A stretch of DNA of 64,000 bases from Ovis canadensis (taxonomy: Eukaryota; Chordata; Mammalia; Artiodactyla; Bovidae): contig NC_091250.1 in assembly GCF_042477335.2 (NCBI RefSeq), positions 127,569,384-127,633,383 of the forward strand, in the 5' to 3' direction. Both the position numbers and the translations under genes were made by a program. Below are positions 45,663-57,359 of this stretch, piece by piece. Position 1 is the first letter of the stretch. Every line of letters starts with the position of its first letter. The notes below the pieces were generated by a model, which saw only the letters and a list, made by a program, of their open reading frames with translations, was not told the DNA's origin and ran no database searches.

Positions 45663-46325
45663 GGCTGGGCCTCGCTGATATTCCCCGATTCCTGGGTTCA
45701 TCAGGAGGAAGGAGCCACTCGACTTGGCCAGCCTGAGGCCAGAAGGCAGAAGACCCTTGGAATGACAGCTTGGCTAGTGCCCCACAGGGACAAAGCAGGC
45801 TCAGAGGGAATGAAAAACTGGAGGCTCGCCCTCCCTCCCCTGGGTCCAGCTGTCTGATCTGATATTATACTTGGGATGCCAAGTCCAAAGGCCAGAGTTT
45901 GTCCTGATGACGATAGCTGAGCTCTGCCAATGGAAACCCACTCCCTGCCCCCACCGTAGGGCTCAGGTTCACGTGCCACGCAAACTCACAAGGGAAGGTC
46001 CAGCTCATCTCCTCCAGCAAACCCCCGTCTCCCCTCCATTTCTGCTGCCTTGCCAGCCTGCCTGCTCTCCACCAGGGGCTGTTTGGAGGGGGCCGTGGGG
46101 TTCGAGTTTCTATTTCAAAGACTTCTCTCCATCTTTGAGGCCAGCACAGATTTTTTTCAGAATGATTTTTCAAAAAAAAAAAAAAAGTCAGCAGAGGCCG
46201 CCTCCCTACTTCCACCTATCCACCATCTTCCCCTTGTAATTAGGTAAGATTCGGAACCGTTTCCTTGGTCTAAAAGGCCCACGTGATCTCCTCTCAGTTA
46301 CTTTTCTGACTTGACTTCTCCCCTC
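45663..46325. other. Unassigned intron 1 sequence
   Basis: Moderate G+C, an A-run at 46172-46185, no recognised repeat. Confidence 0.3.
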
Positions 46326-46620
46326 TGCTCCCCTTGTTCTTCACTCACTTCCTGAAAATCAGCAGGTTCTTTTCTGCCTCAGGGCCTTTGCAGCTGCAGG
46401 GCCCTCTGCCTGGACCGCACCCCTCCCAACATCTAGTCTTAGGGAGCCATCTCCTGACCAGCCTTCCTAAGGTGGCCATTGCACCAAAATTCCCCACTGA
46501 TTCCCTATGCTCCTATCATCACCTGTACTTACTTTGTTAGCTTATTTGCTTGTTTGTGTCTGATCTGTCTTTCTGACCAGAGAGGAACCTCACGAGGGCA
46601 GGGACCTTGTAGGGCGGGGA
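46326..46620 (+). mobile_element. L2 LINE fragment
   Basis: cagggcctttgcagctgcag, gagccatctcctgaccagcc and gaacctcacgagggcaggga mark the L2 3' region. Confidence 0.75.
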
Positions 46621-46717
46621 GGCTGATGCTCATCCCATACGGATGCTGTGCACATGAGACGCAATGGTGTGGATGAACCGCTTGGCACAGAGTGACCTTC
46701 TCAGTGAGACTTCTTTG

Positions 46718-46938
46718 GCGTGTGTGTGCGCTCAGTCGTGTCCAACCCTTTGTGGTCCCGTGGACTGCAGCCCATCAGGCTTCTCTGTGCATGGGATTCT
46801 CCAGGCAAGAATATCAGAATGGGTGCCATGCCCTCCTGCAGGGGACCTTCCCTACCCAGGGATGGAACCCACGTCTCCTGCATCTCTTGCCTTCACAGGC
46901 AGATTCATTACCGCTAGAGCCACCTGGGAGGCCTTGTG
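46718..46938 (-). mobile_element. Bov-tA SINE just upstream of exon 2
   Basis: Minus-strand SINE ending 65 bp before the CD38 exon 2 acceptor. Confidence 0.85.
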
Positions 46939-47002
46939 CTCTAAACATATATTTGAAATCTCATTATTCATCTTTTACTTTGCTTCCTGTCTTATCTCAC
47001 AG

Positions 47003-47132
47003 AAGCAGAAACTGCCAAGAGATCAAGCAGGCATTCATGAGTGCATTCATTTCCAAGGATCCCTGCAAAGCGACAAAGGAAGACTACAGACGACTGATCG
47101 ACCTGGCAGATCCCACTGTGCCTTGCAACAAG
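47003..47132 (+). CDS. CD38: CD38 exon 2
   Basis: 130 nt: one base completes codon 70 (Arg), then codons 71-113. The protein runs through NCQEIKQAFMSAFISKDPC and TVPCNK, aligning with human CD38 exon 2 without gaps. Cys74, Cys91 and Cys111 correspond to human Cys82, Cys99 and Cys119, each part of an ectodomain disulfide. The human sequon at Asn100 is Lys here (PCKAT). The acceptor is ctcacAG at 47001-47002, followed by AG at 47004-47005 and 47007-47008, all in phase. The donor is AAG|GTAACT at 47132/47133. Confidence 0.95.
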
Positions 47133-47479
47133 GTAACTGGGGCCAAGTTATGGATTTAAAAACTGACCATAAAAGCCAAAGGGAAGAGGTCATAATCGGG
47201 GTGAAGGAAGAGGAAAACTGGATATTAGGATGTAGGCTTGACTGGTGGGGAGGGAGCTTGTGGGCCTTTGGGAGACCAGGATGTCACAGGGATTCAGGAC
47301 ACCCCGGGGGACAGGAGATGAGAGAGAGGATTGGGGATGTAGAAAGAGGAAAGGAAAGTTGGCCAAAAATCAGACAAAACAAACCTAGCATAAATCCCAA
47401 CCCAATCCAAACCAAAGTGATCCACCTGATAAAATTCAAAACTCTCCCTAACCTCTGGTGATAGTGATGATGGTAACAG

Positions 47480-47640
47480 CAACGCCTTTTTGAATTTTCT
47501 GAGTGTCCTTTTTGCTTACAAAGGGCTCTCTGAATCTTATCCTGTTACGTTTTCACTGTGAACCTGTGAAATAGGCAGGTTAGGCATCAGTCTTTCCATT
47601 TCACCAGAAAGAACACCGAGGCTTCCTGAGTTAGGGGGCC
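47480..47640 (-). mobile_element. MIR SINE
   Basis: Diverged antisense MIR: gaacctgtgaaataggcagg, then catttcaccagaaagaacac. Confidence 0.5.
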
Positions 47641-47764
47641 AGTGATGACTGAATTTGATGCTCTTGAAAGTACCCAGCTGAAATGCACAGAGTTCAAGAT
47701 TTAGACCCAGACAGGCCTGCATTTTAATACACTAATTATACTGGGAAAGGTCTCTAACAGAGTG

Positions 47765-47905
47765 CATCTTTTCTTTTATAAAAGCTTGATTTATCTTAAT
47801 TTTAGGACAATTACTTTACAGTATTGTGATGGTCTGTGCCATACATCAATATGAATCAGCCATTGGTATACATGTGTCCCCTCCATCGCAAATCCCCGCA
47901 CCCAT
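47765..47905 (-). mobile_element. L1 3' end fragment
   Basis: Antisense ruminant L1 terminus: cagtattgtgatggtctgtg, catacatcaatatgaatcag. Confidence 0.75.
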
Positions 47906-48194
47906 GGAGTGTGTCTTTTCTAAAATCGGCGTTTAAGGTGAAAATTCAGTGTGCCCCAAAGCATCTTCATGTAGCCCCGAAGCCTTAAAGCCACAAATTA
48001 CAGCGTCTCCCCCAACTGTTAGAGCTGCGGTTACCATGGTGCTCTGGTTGGTACAACAAGCACGAGGCCCTTCACAGAGGAGCTGCTCATAGATTACCAC
48101 CCGGGAGACGCTGGCTGAATAAGTGATGGGACCGCTGACAAGCGCTTGCCTTGTATTGTCTCATTTCGCCTCAGCATCTCCGGGATTCCTTACC

Positions 48195-48658
48195 ATTATT
48201 ATCGATGGTGGCTAAGAGGCAAGAATCCGCCTGCCAATGCAGGAGAGGTAAGAGACCAGGGTCTCAGAGCAGGGGACTTAGGAGACCAAGGTCTGATCCC
48301 TGGGTTGGGAAGACTCCCTGGAGGAAGGCACGGCAATGCTCAGTCTCATGTCCAACTCTTTGTGACCCCATGGACTGTAGCCCATCAGGCTCCTCTGTCC
48401 ATGGGATTCTTCAGGCAAGAATACAGGAGTGGGTTGCCATTTCCTTCTCCAGGGGATCTTCCTGACCCAGGGATCGAACCTGAGTCTCCTGCATCACAGG
48501 TGCACTTGTTACCATCTGAGCCACCAGGGAAGCCCCCAAGGCTGGCTGCCCACTCCAGTATTCTTGCCTGGAGAATCCCATGGACAGAGGAGCCTGGTGG
48601 GCTACAGTCCACGGGGTCACAAAAAGACAGATGCGACTGAAACAACTAAGCACACACA
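48195..48658 (+). mobile_element. Bov-tA SINE with another Bov-tA inserted in it
   Basis: A plus-strand SINE occupies 48200-48332 and resumes at 48541-48658. Between them, 48335-48540 is a complete minus-strand SINE. The two halves join properly when the insert is removed. Confidence 0.85.
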
Positions 48659-48659
48659 C

Positions 48660-49080
48660 ACCATTTTACAGATGGGGAACTCGAGGCTTAGAGATTCCTT
48701 AGTCGCCTGAGGTCGGAGAGCTAGTGAGCACTGATGCTGGGTTTTATAAAGGCAGCGAGACTCCAGGGCCTGGCTACACACTCCACTGCCTCCTACTGAG
48801 AATAAACAGATCCATGGAACAGAAGATGGTTCTGAAATCTGACTTTACAAGGGACCTTTACAAGGGTCCCTGACAGAGCTCACTGTGTTTGTTCTTTTCC
48901 TCCATTTGTAAGGGGAGATTTGAGGGGGAAAGTGGGAATTATAGAGCTCTTTAAGAAGCAACGAGCAGTTCTCCCAGAAAATGGCATGTAGCAAAAATTG
49001 TTTTGCCAAGAACTTCAGGAATTTGGAACTTCTTAATGCCTTCCCCAGATGTGTTTGGAGCTTTAAGAATTCTAAGATTA
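48660..49080. other. MIR fragment and unassigned sequence
   Basis: 48661-48745 looks like antisense MIR (cattttacagatggggaact). The rest was not recognised. Confidence 0.45.
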
Positions 49081-49365
49081 AAAAAATTTTTTTATTTATT
49101 TAACTTTGGCTGCACTTTTTATTTTTAATTTTTATTTATTTAATTTCGGGTCTTTGTTGCTGAGCTCAGGCTTTTCTCTAGTGCAGTGACTTTTCTTGTT
49201 GCAGAGAAGGGAGTCTGGGGGGCGCAGGCTTTAGCAGTCATGGTTCACAGGCTTAGTTGTCCCTTGACATGTGGGATCTTCCCACATCGGGGATCAGACC
49301 TGTGTCCCCAGCGTTGGCAGGGAATTTCTTAACCATTGGACCAGCAGGGAAGTCCTATTATAAGA
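49081..49365 (-). mobile_element. CHR-type SINE
   Basis: Antisense: gggtctttgttgctgagctc, gacatgtgggatcttcccac, accattggaccagcagggaa. Confidence 0.85.
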
Positions 49366-49445
49366 TACCGATTAGTGGCTTTCAGGCTTTTTTCCTGCAG
49401 TTCCTGCAGTCCAGAAAAATCACTTCACTTTACATTGTGACCTAG

Positions 49446-49508
49446 AGAACACACACACACATGATCATGCACACACGCATACATACGCACCCTCTCACTC
49501 ACACACAG
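49446..49508. repeat. CA-rich microsatellite
   Basis: Impure (CA)n with acacgcatacatacgcaccc in the middle. Confidence 0.8.
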
Positions 49509-49657
49509 AAATTGATGATGCCCACCCTCCTTACTCTTATACAGGTGATTTACATGATGTCTCCCATGTTTTCTTTCATTAAAAAAGATGCAGATTTGAT
49601 GTTTTTATTCAGCCTAGTAAGTTGATTCAATAATAGATTGTCTTTATTCTTTCCTAG

Positions 49658-49790
49658 ATAGTCTTATGGAGCAAAACAAAGGAGCTGGCTCGTGAATACG
49701 CGAAACCGCGGGGCCTGGTGACCCTGGAGGACACACTGCTGGGTTCCCTTGCTGACGACCTCCACTGGTGTGGAGAGCCAGGCTCTCCTG
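49658..49790 (+). CDS. CD38: CD38 exon 3 (active-site exon)
   Basis: 133 nt: codons 114-157 and the first base of codon 158. It carries three active-site residues: Trp117 in VLWSK (human Trp125), Glu137 in TLEDTLLG (human Glu146) and Asp146 in LADDL (human Asp155). Cys151 matches human Cys160. It is one residue shorter than the human exon, with the gap just before TLED. Human Arg127, next to the substrate pocket, is Lys119. The human sequon at Asn164 is replaced (GEPGSP). The acceptor is cctAG at 49656-49657 and the donor CTG|GTGAGA at 49790/49791. Confidence 0.95.
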
Positions 49791-49794
49791 GTGA

Positions 49795-50440
49795 GATCTG
49801 GGGTCATGTGGGGCGGCCCTGAGGAAGCGCAGGGTGCAGGAGCCTGGGGCTCTGAGTGCTCCTTGGGCTGATGGAAGACAGTGTTCTGTAGGCCAGCTCA
49901 TGTTTTCTAGAGAAAAAATGCCTTCAGGATTTGGGACTGTCCAAGCTTCCTGATTCTCTCCTTCCTGAGGGAAGGTGTAGCCTGCTTTGAAATGGTGGTC
50001 TGCTTTCTCTAATGGCGCCATTCAGGACCAAAGAATTCTCGGGCAGGAGGAGCCTCCAAGGGAGCCAGGCAGAAGCCCTTGATTTGCAGAACAGCCCCCA
50101 GGGGCCACGTGCCGGGCTTCTCTGTCTCGGGATGTGCGCGGCTCTGCCAGAGGTGAGAGGTCCCTTTATCTTCCCAGAAAGACGGAGAACACCTCCCTGC
50201 AGGAAGGTATTTCTGCCGAGAAAGTCTGACTGTGCATTGACTTCTTTTTCTCCTCCTCTTTTTATTTATAATGTGGGTATTTTTGCTTTATGTAGTTTTA
50301 TTCTTTTACTTTATATATTTTTTTCTTAATATTATTTTATTGCTTTTTACTTACCAAGAAAAAAAAAAAACTCACTGTGATGGCTTCTTCAACCTAGATG
50401 TCCACTGTTTCCAAATACAAAAAGGATGCCCTCTTTTTCA
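49795..50440. other. Unassigned intron 3 sequence
   Basis: Moderately G+C-rich then T-rich. No repeat or exon recognised; an A-run is at 50359-50370. Confidence 0.35.
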
Positions 50441-50730
50441 AAAAAATTATTTTATTTACTTATTTATTTTGGGCATGCTGGGTCTTTGTTGCTGTGAGAG
50501 CTCTTTCTCTTGTTGTGGCACATGGGGCTACACTCTAGTTGCCGTGTGTGGGCCTCTCACTGCCATGCCTTCTGCTGTTGCGGTCACGGGCTCCAGGGTG
50601 CGTGGGTTTCTGTGGTTGGGGTCCACGGACTTAGTTGCTCCTTGGCATGTAGGATTTTCTTGGATTGGGCATCAACCCGTGTCTCCTGCATTGGCAGGTG
50701 GAATCTTCACCACGGAGCCACCAGGGAAAA
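50441..50730 (-). mobile_element. CHR-type SINE
   Basis: Antisense: gcatgctgggtctttgttgc, cttggcatgtaggattttct, accacggagccaccagggaa. Confidence 0.85.
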
Positions 50731-51288
50731 AGTCGGCTTAAAGCTCAACATTCAGAAAACTAGGATCATGGCACCTAGTCCCATCACTTCTGGGCAAATA
50801 GATGGGGAAAGAGTGGAAACAGTGACAGACTTTATTTTTGTGGTGGTGAGGGGGGTGGCTCCAAAATCACTGCAGATGGTGACTGCAGCCATGAAATTAA
50901 AAGACACTTACTCCTTGGAAGAAAAGTTATGACCAACCTAGACAGCATATTAAAAAGCAGAGACATTATTTTGCCAACAAAGGTCTTTCTAGTCAAAGCT
51001 ATGGTTTTTCCAGTAGTTGTGTATGGATGTGAGAGTTGGACTATAAAAAAAGCTGAACGCCAAAGAATTGATGCTTTTGAATTGTGGTGTTTGGAGAAGA
51101 CTTTGAGAATCCCTTGGACTGCAAGGAGATCCATCCAGTCCATCCTAAAGGAAAACAGTCCCGAATATTCATTGGAAGGACTGATGCTGAAGCTGAAACT
51201 GCAATACTTTGGCCACCTGATGTGGAGAACTGACTCATTTGAAAAGACCCTAATCTGGGAATGATTGAAGGCGAAAGAAGGGGAAGAC
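50731..51288 (+). mobile_element. BovB LINE 3' tail, first part
   Basis: Plus-strand tail from tcggcttaaagctcaacatt. It is cut at 51288 by the solo LTR and resumes at 52589. Confidence 0.85.
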
Positions 51289-52582
51289 TACCAGGGTCCA
51301 GCCCCGGTTGGATCCAGGGTATCCGAAGTGGGGACAGAGTCGGCAGTTAAAGAGAGATTAATTAGAGATTTAAAGAGAGATTAGAGAAGAATAATGTAGT
51401 GAAAAAATAGAGGAGAAAAGAGACTGTATTCCTTGGTTTACATGGAAAGCCAATAAAGCCCCGAGACAAGGGACTTGCACCATCTACATAGGCTGCAGGC
51501 GCCCGCTTGAATAGCGGAGGGTGCCCCACCTTGGGCTCCCTCTCGCGCGGGTCTTAGAAGCCCAGGCAAAGAAGTAGACACGGTGAGCCTCTATGCTCCA
51601 GATGGGAATTTATCCTGAAAAGGGAGAATAAGAAAAGAATGACATGGGAGAGCCAAGCATCAGTGCAAGACCCACAACTTTATTTTCAAAGGCAGCTTAT
51701 ATACCCTAAGTAGTACATAGAGAAATAATGGAATATGCAGAGTTATGCAGGGGCAGCAGTCCTGACCCTTACTGAGACCAGGCTTTCTTTTTGCACTCCT
51801 TCCCGTATACAAAAGGTCTCAGGTGATTTACATTATCTTCTGGCCAAGAGGCCTGTTAACATTTTTATGGCTCTTTTCCTAGATAAATGTCTATCAACCA
51901 GAAAACTCATTTTCCCTTGAAGTGTTTTTTCTTTAATCTGCATCACCCTCAAAGTACTAAATAAAGTTACATTCCTGTAGAACAAAGGTGCAGTGGGTTA
52001 TAACAAAGAAAGTACTCAGCTCAAAGATCTAATGTTGCTAATGCCAGGGCTACTACCTGTTTTTTCTACATACCAACTATATCAACAAATAAAAGATATG
52101 AAAACTTGGCAGCAAGTATTGGCTCAACAGTGAAACCCTTAATCAGTTCTGTTCTAATGATTTTGACTCCTCAGAAGGCCCTACATTCTTAGGATCTTTA
52201 AGCTTCCTGTGCCTCTTGCGGTCGGAAGGCTGTAAACAATCACATGCGTAGCTATTAAGAGTCTGGATAAACCTATCAGGCAGGCTAGAAAGCCATCAGA
52301 GAGGTTTTTGGATCGAAACACTCTTATTATGCCCAGGAGACTTATTATCTAAAAGCTCTAAATTAACTTTTTCCAGAAAAAGGTGGTGGGGGGACAGCCC
52401 CCTGTTAATGTCAGAGGAGTTGGTGAAAGGCATAATATAGTAAGGCAAACAGATTCTGGTTTGGGGGTAGATGCTCGAGTAGGTCCAGGGAGGTTCCCTG
52501 GAGATCCGACTTGCCTTTGCCTGTCGGGTCTCTTCCTCATGACCTTTGCCATGGGCGGGATTCCTCGTGCTGGCTCCCGGCA
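51289..52582 (-). mobile_element. Solo ERV LTR in intron 3
   Basis: About 1.29 kb, minus strand. It begins (right end) TGCCGGGAGCCAGC and contains an AATAAAGTTGTGGG polyadenylation block near 51674-51687. It sits inside a BovB tail and is flanked by gaagac (51283-51288) and gaagat (52583-52588), a 6-bp target duplication with one difference. There is no internal viral region, so it arose by LTR-LTR recombination. It is antisense to CD38. Confidence 0.8.
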
Positions 52583-52588
52583 GAAGAT

Positions 52589-52745
52589 AGAGGATGAGAT
52601 GGTTGGATGGCATCACTGACTCAATGGGCATGAGTTTGAGTAAGCTACAGGAGTTGGTGATGGACAGGAAGGCCTGGTGTGCTGCAGTTCATGGGGTTGG
52701 AAAGAGACGGACACAACTGAGCAACTGAACTGAACTGAACTGAGT
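52589..52745 (+). mobile_element. BovB tail, second part
   Basis: Continues the tail from agaggatgagatggttggat to actgaactgaactgag. Confidence 0.9.
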
Positions 52746-52759
52746 CACCAGGGAAGCTC

Positions 52760-52950
52760 CTTCAATTTTTGAAACTGACGTATAGTTGATTTACAGTGTT
52801 CTGCTGGTTTCTGCTGTACAGCAAAGTGACTCACTTAAACTCACATGTGCATTCTTTTCCAATATTCATTTCCATTATGATTGATCCCGGGAGATCGCGT
52901 GTGGTCCCCCGTGCTACACTGTAGGACCTTGTTGTTTGCCTAGCTTCGAT
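52760..52950 (-). mobile_element. L1 3' end fragment
   Basis: Antisense: gacgtatagttgatttacag, tgctgtacagcaaagtgact. Confidence 0.75.
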
Positions 52951-53149
52951 TTTGAGGCTCAGCACATTTGTGTATTTAATGGTGGACATTTCTATTCCTG
53001 TTGTTAACTGACAGCTCATATGGATTAATCCTTTTATTGGATGTTTATTGCTTTCTCAAAGAAGTTCGATATAAGTCAACAGTGATTGCTACTATTTATT
53101 GGGACTTATAATAGTCCCAGTCATTGCTCTATGTGCTGTATGAATATTT

Positions 53150-53305
53150 GCTCATTTAATCCTTCAGGACTCCTGAGATGATCCCATTGTACAGATGAGA
53201 AGTCTGAGGCCCAGGGCTGCAGAGTGGGTTGTCAGCTAGTGAATGGGAGAGCTGGAGCAGACCCAGGATTCCTGGCTGAAGGATCTGTATTCTTAACCAC
53301 ATGAC
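53150..53305 (-). mobile_element. MIR SINE
   Basis: Antisense: cattgtacagatgagaagtc, agctagtgaatgggagagct, attcttaaccaca. Confidence 0.8.
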
Positions 53306-54082
53306 ATCCTGCCTGTTTTCTGTCACCTATCTATTTTTCTCAGCTTCTGTTTTTCTTTTAATACTGTTTATATTCTTTGTTTTGTCTATAGAAAGGCAGG
53401 GAAGTCTGTCAACCCTGTCCCATTTGGCTACTGGGTTGCCTGTTTTGCTTAGGTTTTCCTCAGGCAAGATTGAAGTCTTCTATATTTTCATCTAGTGTGT
53501 TTATTTTGTAATTTTCAATTCATTTTTAATCTAGACTTTCCACCCAGAAATATGACATATAAATATAGGTCTCCATTTTTTTTTTCTTTTTGACTAACTT
53601 CCAGTTTTCGCCATATTTCTTGCTTTCCTTTTAAAATTTCCTTTATTGTAAGTTGGGCTTCCCAGCAGCACTAGTGGTAAAGAGTGCACCTGCTTTAGCT
53701 TTTGATGGTCATTCATTTAATCCTTTTAGCTTTTGAATGTGTTTCCTTAAAACTTTTTAGTTTTTTTTTTTCAATTTACCACTTCAATTCTTTCTTAAAG
53801 TTAAAGATATATAAACATCTACTTCTCATCTGTTTACCATTTAGAGTTCTTTATTATTGCTTTCTTTTCAATTAAATCCCATATAGGTCATTTTATTTTG
53901 TCAGCTTCCTTCTTCTTTGGCCTCAGGTTTTACTGATTTTAACCTCTTCCTCTTATTTTGTTTGCTGTCTTTCCATTCCTAAATTTATGTTTTAATTGTT
54001 CTACAGTCTGGCTTAAATGCTTTTCCCTTATTTTTTGTTACATTAATTTTGCCTTGTTGCTTTGCTTTATTATGAAAATGGT
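53306..54082. other. T-rich unassigned intron sequence
   Basis: May be old antisense L1. A short Bov-tA head piece (gggcttcccagcagcactag) is at 53655-53674. Confidence 0.35.
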
Positions 54083-54266
54083 GGGCTGCAGTCCATGGGG
54101 TCTTGAAGAGTCGGACACAACTGAGCGACTTCACTTTCACACATTGGAGAAGGAAATGGCAACATTCTTGCCTGGAGAATCCCAGGGATGGGGGAGCCTG
54201 GTGGGCTGCCGTCTATGGGGTTGCACAGAGTCGGACACAACTGAAGCAACTTAGCAGCAGCAGTTT
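54083..54266 (+). mobile_element. Bov-A2 SINE, partial
   Basis: Plus-strand: last part of unit one and most of unit two, ending with gcagcagcag. Confidence 0.85.
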
Positions 54267-54745
54267 CCATTGTAACCTTCTAATTACGTTTTTTAAAAAA
54301 CTTTTTATTCTGCTTTTTATGTACTTGATTTCTCTTTATTGTAAAATTTCTCTCCTTTTCTTTTAATCTAATGAGCAGGTGGCAAGGGGGAGATATCCTT
54401 GTGGGCAAGAGGTAGGTGACAAACTCAGAAACTTCTCTCTGGATGTGGTTGTGAAGATAAAAAAGCTTTATGTTCGTGAAACCCTATGAACAGGGGCACC
54501 GTTATAGCACCTTACAAAAATGTATGCTCACTTCATTATCATCAACATTTTTGCCTCTATTGGAGATGATTCAAATTTATCTTTCAACTCCACAGTATTT
54601 ATTTACATCTGTACATGGAAAAGGTTTTGTTCTAATTTGTATTTTGTTTTTAATGCATTTAATTATTATGGAAACCCTCAGGATTACTTCCTCATCCCTG
54701 GAAGGTTTCTGATCTAGAGCTTTATTTTCTGTCATTGGCGGTCAA
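54267..54745. other. Unassigned A/T-rich sequence
   Basis: No repeat recognised. Confidence 0.3.
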
Positions 54746-55611
54746 GCCCACATCTGTAGTTATGTTAGTTTCCTGAGGCTGCCATAATGAAGAACCGCAT
54801 TTTTGCTGTTGTTCAGTCACTAGGTCATGTCCAAATCTTTGTGACCCCAGGGACTGAAGCACACCAGGCTCCTCTGTCCTCTACTATCTCCCAGAGTTTG
54901 CTTAAAGTCATGTTCATTGAGCATGTCCGGTGATGCGTTCCAACCGTCTCATCCTCTGCTGCTCCCTTCTCCTCCTGCCTCCAATCTTTCTAGCATCTGG
55001 GTCTTTTCTAATGAATCAGTTCTTCATGTTAGATGGCCAAATTATTTCAGCTTCAGCACCAGTCCTTCCAATGAATATTCAGGAATGATTTCCTTTAGGA
55101 TGGACTGGTTTGATTTCCCTTCAGTCCAAGGGGTTCTCAAGAGTCTTCTCCAGCACCAGAATTCAAAAGCATCAATTCTTCAGCGCTCATCTTTCTTTAT
55201 AGTCCAACTCTCACATGCATACATGACACTGGAAAAAAACCATAGCTTTGACTAAATAGACCTTTGTCAGCAAAGTAATGTCTCTGCTTTTTAATATGCT
55301 GTCTAGGTTTGTCATAGTTTTCCTTCCAAGGAGCTAGAGTCTATTAATTTTATCCTTGCATTTGCTCTCTGCAGTGATTTAGGAGCCCAAGAAAATAAAG
55401 TCTGTCACAGTTTCCACTTTTCCCCCTTCTATTTGCCATGAAGTGATGGGACCAGATGCCATGATCTTAGTTTTTTGAAAGTTGAGATTCATGCCAGCTT
55501 TTTCACTCTCCTCTTTCACCCTCATCTAGAGGCTCTTTATTTCCTCTTCACTTTCTGCCATTAAGAGTGGTATCATCTGCATGTCTAAGGTTGTTGATAT
55601 TTCTCCTGGCA

Positions 55612-55803
55612 GGTGGCTCAGTGATAAAGAACCTGCCTGCTAATTCAGGAGATGCAAATTTGATCCCTGGGTAGGGAAGATCCCCTGGAGGAGGGCATAG
55701 CAACCCACTCCAGTATTATTGCTGAGAAAATCCCATGAACAGAGGGGCCTGGCAGGCTGCATTCCACGGAGTCACAAAGAGTCTGACACAACTGAGCAAC
55801 TGA
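55612..55803 (+). mobile_element. Bov-tA SINE nested in BovB
   Basis: Plus-strand SINE whose 3' tail has become the (CA)n run that follows. Confidence 0.9.
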
Positions 55804-55807
55804 GCGT

Positions 55808-55841
<34 letters not shown>
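55808..55841. repeat. (CA)n microsatellite
   Basis: About 17 CA units directly after the SINE end. Confidence 0.95.
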
Positions 55842-55845
<4 letters not shown>

Positions 55846-56590
55846 TCAATTCCAGCTTGATTCATACAGCGTTTATTATGATGTACTCTGCATATAAATT
55901 AAATAAGCAGGGTGAAAATATACAGTCCTGTCATACTCCTTCCCCAGTTTGGAACCAGTCCATTGTTCCATGTCTGGTTCTAACTGCTGCTTCTTGACCT
56001 GCATACAGGTTTCCTAAGAGACAGGTAAGGTGGTCTGGTATTCCCATCTCTTTGAGAATTTTCCACAGTTCGGCGTGTCCACACAGTCAAAGGCTTTAGC
56101 GTAGTCAAGGAAGCAGAAGTAGGTGTTTTTCTGGAACTCCCTTGCTTTCTCTATGATCTAATGAATGTGACATCAAACAATATAAATTTATTTTCTCACA
56201 CTTCTGGAGACTAGAAGTCCTTGATCAAGGTGTCGGCTGGGCTGTGCTCTGTCTGAAGGTTCCAGGGGGAGAGACTCTGACTCTTCCAGCTTCTGGTGTT
56301 TGCTGGAAAACCTTGCTCATGGATACCCACTCCACCCCCGTCTCCATCCCCACTTGGCTGTCTTCTTCCTGTGCGTCTCCACAGCATCTTCTCCCTGTGT
56401 TTGCCTCTGTAACCAAACCTCCCTTCTCATAAGGACCTCAGCCTTATGGGACTAGGACCCACCCAACCTAGCAGCCTCATTTTAAAAAATTAATTATTTT
56501 AACTGAAGTAGCAGTCTCTTTGTGACTTGATTGCATCTGCAAACAGCCTTCAACACATCTTTTGGGGGATACATGAGTTAACCTATAATG

Positions 56591-57355
56591 AGAGGGAAGC
56601 AGAAAGATGGGTGCTTTTGTAGGGTCAGCTGTGCACATACCTGCAGAGGAGACAAGAGGCTGCTATGTGTCTGACTTCTGGGGCACGAGAAAGGGTTCTG
56701 GGGTCTCTCCACACCCCCCAGGACCTGCTTGCTGGTGCAAAGCCAAGGTGACACCATGCCAGATTGTGCCTTCACTCTCATTCTGCCCTCCGCTGCCATG
56801 CCCAATCAGTCCCCATCTAGTCATTTACCTGGCATTCATCCTTTCCTTCCTGTGTCCATTACCACTGCCTGAATCCAGCTCACTAACATCCTCTCTTTTC
56901 TTGCTGGACAGACTGCTCACCCCTGACCCCTTTAGGTCAGCCTCCATCTGGCCATCCCAATGGGATTGCTTCCGTCTCGTACCTAAAACCCGAACAGCTC
57001 TCTTTGCCTCTAAGATAAAGTCTGAATTCTGTCTTTCATACACCTGATCATCAGTCCAGCCCCTCCCCATCCCTTCTGCTCTGCCAAGATCATTCTAAAC
57101 CCCATGCCTGTGCACTGCTATCTCCTCATGGAGCCCCTTTCTCTAGCTCATCTGTCTGAAGACTCCTATTCATCCTTCAAAACCAAGTTCAACATCACCT
57201 TCCCTCCTGATGCTGCATACCACCCCCAACCCAAATTGACTTTTCTCTGATTTATTTGATTATAGCAGATCACCGGGGCCTCTGAAGGCAGAACTTTTAT
57301 CTAATTCATCTCTCTGTCTCCAGGACATAATACTCAATAAATGCTTGTAGTCAAA
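56591..57355 (+). mobile_element. L2 LINE 3' end (from about 56750)
   Basis: Ends taatactcaataaatgcttgt (57328-57347). cttcaaaaccaagttcaaca and ctcatctgtctgaagactcc are internal. The first 150 bp were not recognised. Confidence 0.65.
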
Positions 57356-57359
57356 TGCA

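Larger units (their letters stand above)
20714..47002 (+). other. CD38: CD38 intron 1
   Basis: About 26.3 kb, phase 2. It is the repeat-rich long first intron; its contents are listed separately. The acceptor region is tgtcttatctcacag, followed by two more AGs in phase. Confidence 0.85.
47133..49657 (+). other. CD38: CD38 intron 2
   Basis: 2.5 kb, phase 0. Contains MIR, L1, nested Bov-tA copies and a CHR SINE; ends tattctttcctag. Confidence 0.9.
54808..56160 (-). mobile_element. BovB LINE, 5'-truncated, with a nested SINE
   Basis: Minus-strand BovB covering the 3' tail and part of the reverse transcriptase. The 5' end is at about 56160 (tttctctatgatctaatg). It is interrupted at 55612-55842 by a Bov-tA and its (CA)n tail. 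Confidence 0.85.
54746..56590. mobile_element. Ancient mammalian repeat split by BovB
   Basis: Left piece 54755-54805 (ttatgttagtttcctgaggc) and right piece 56165-56590 (aatataaatttattttctca to gggggatacatgagttaacc) belong to one old element. Same family as 37640-38085. Confidence 0.55.
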
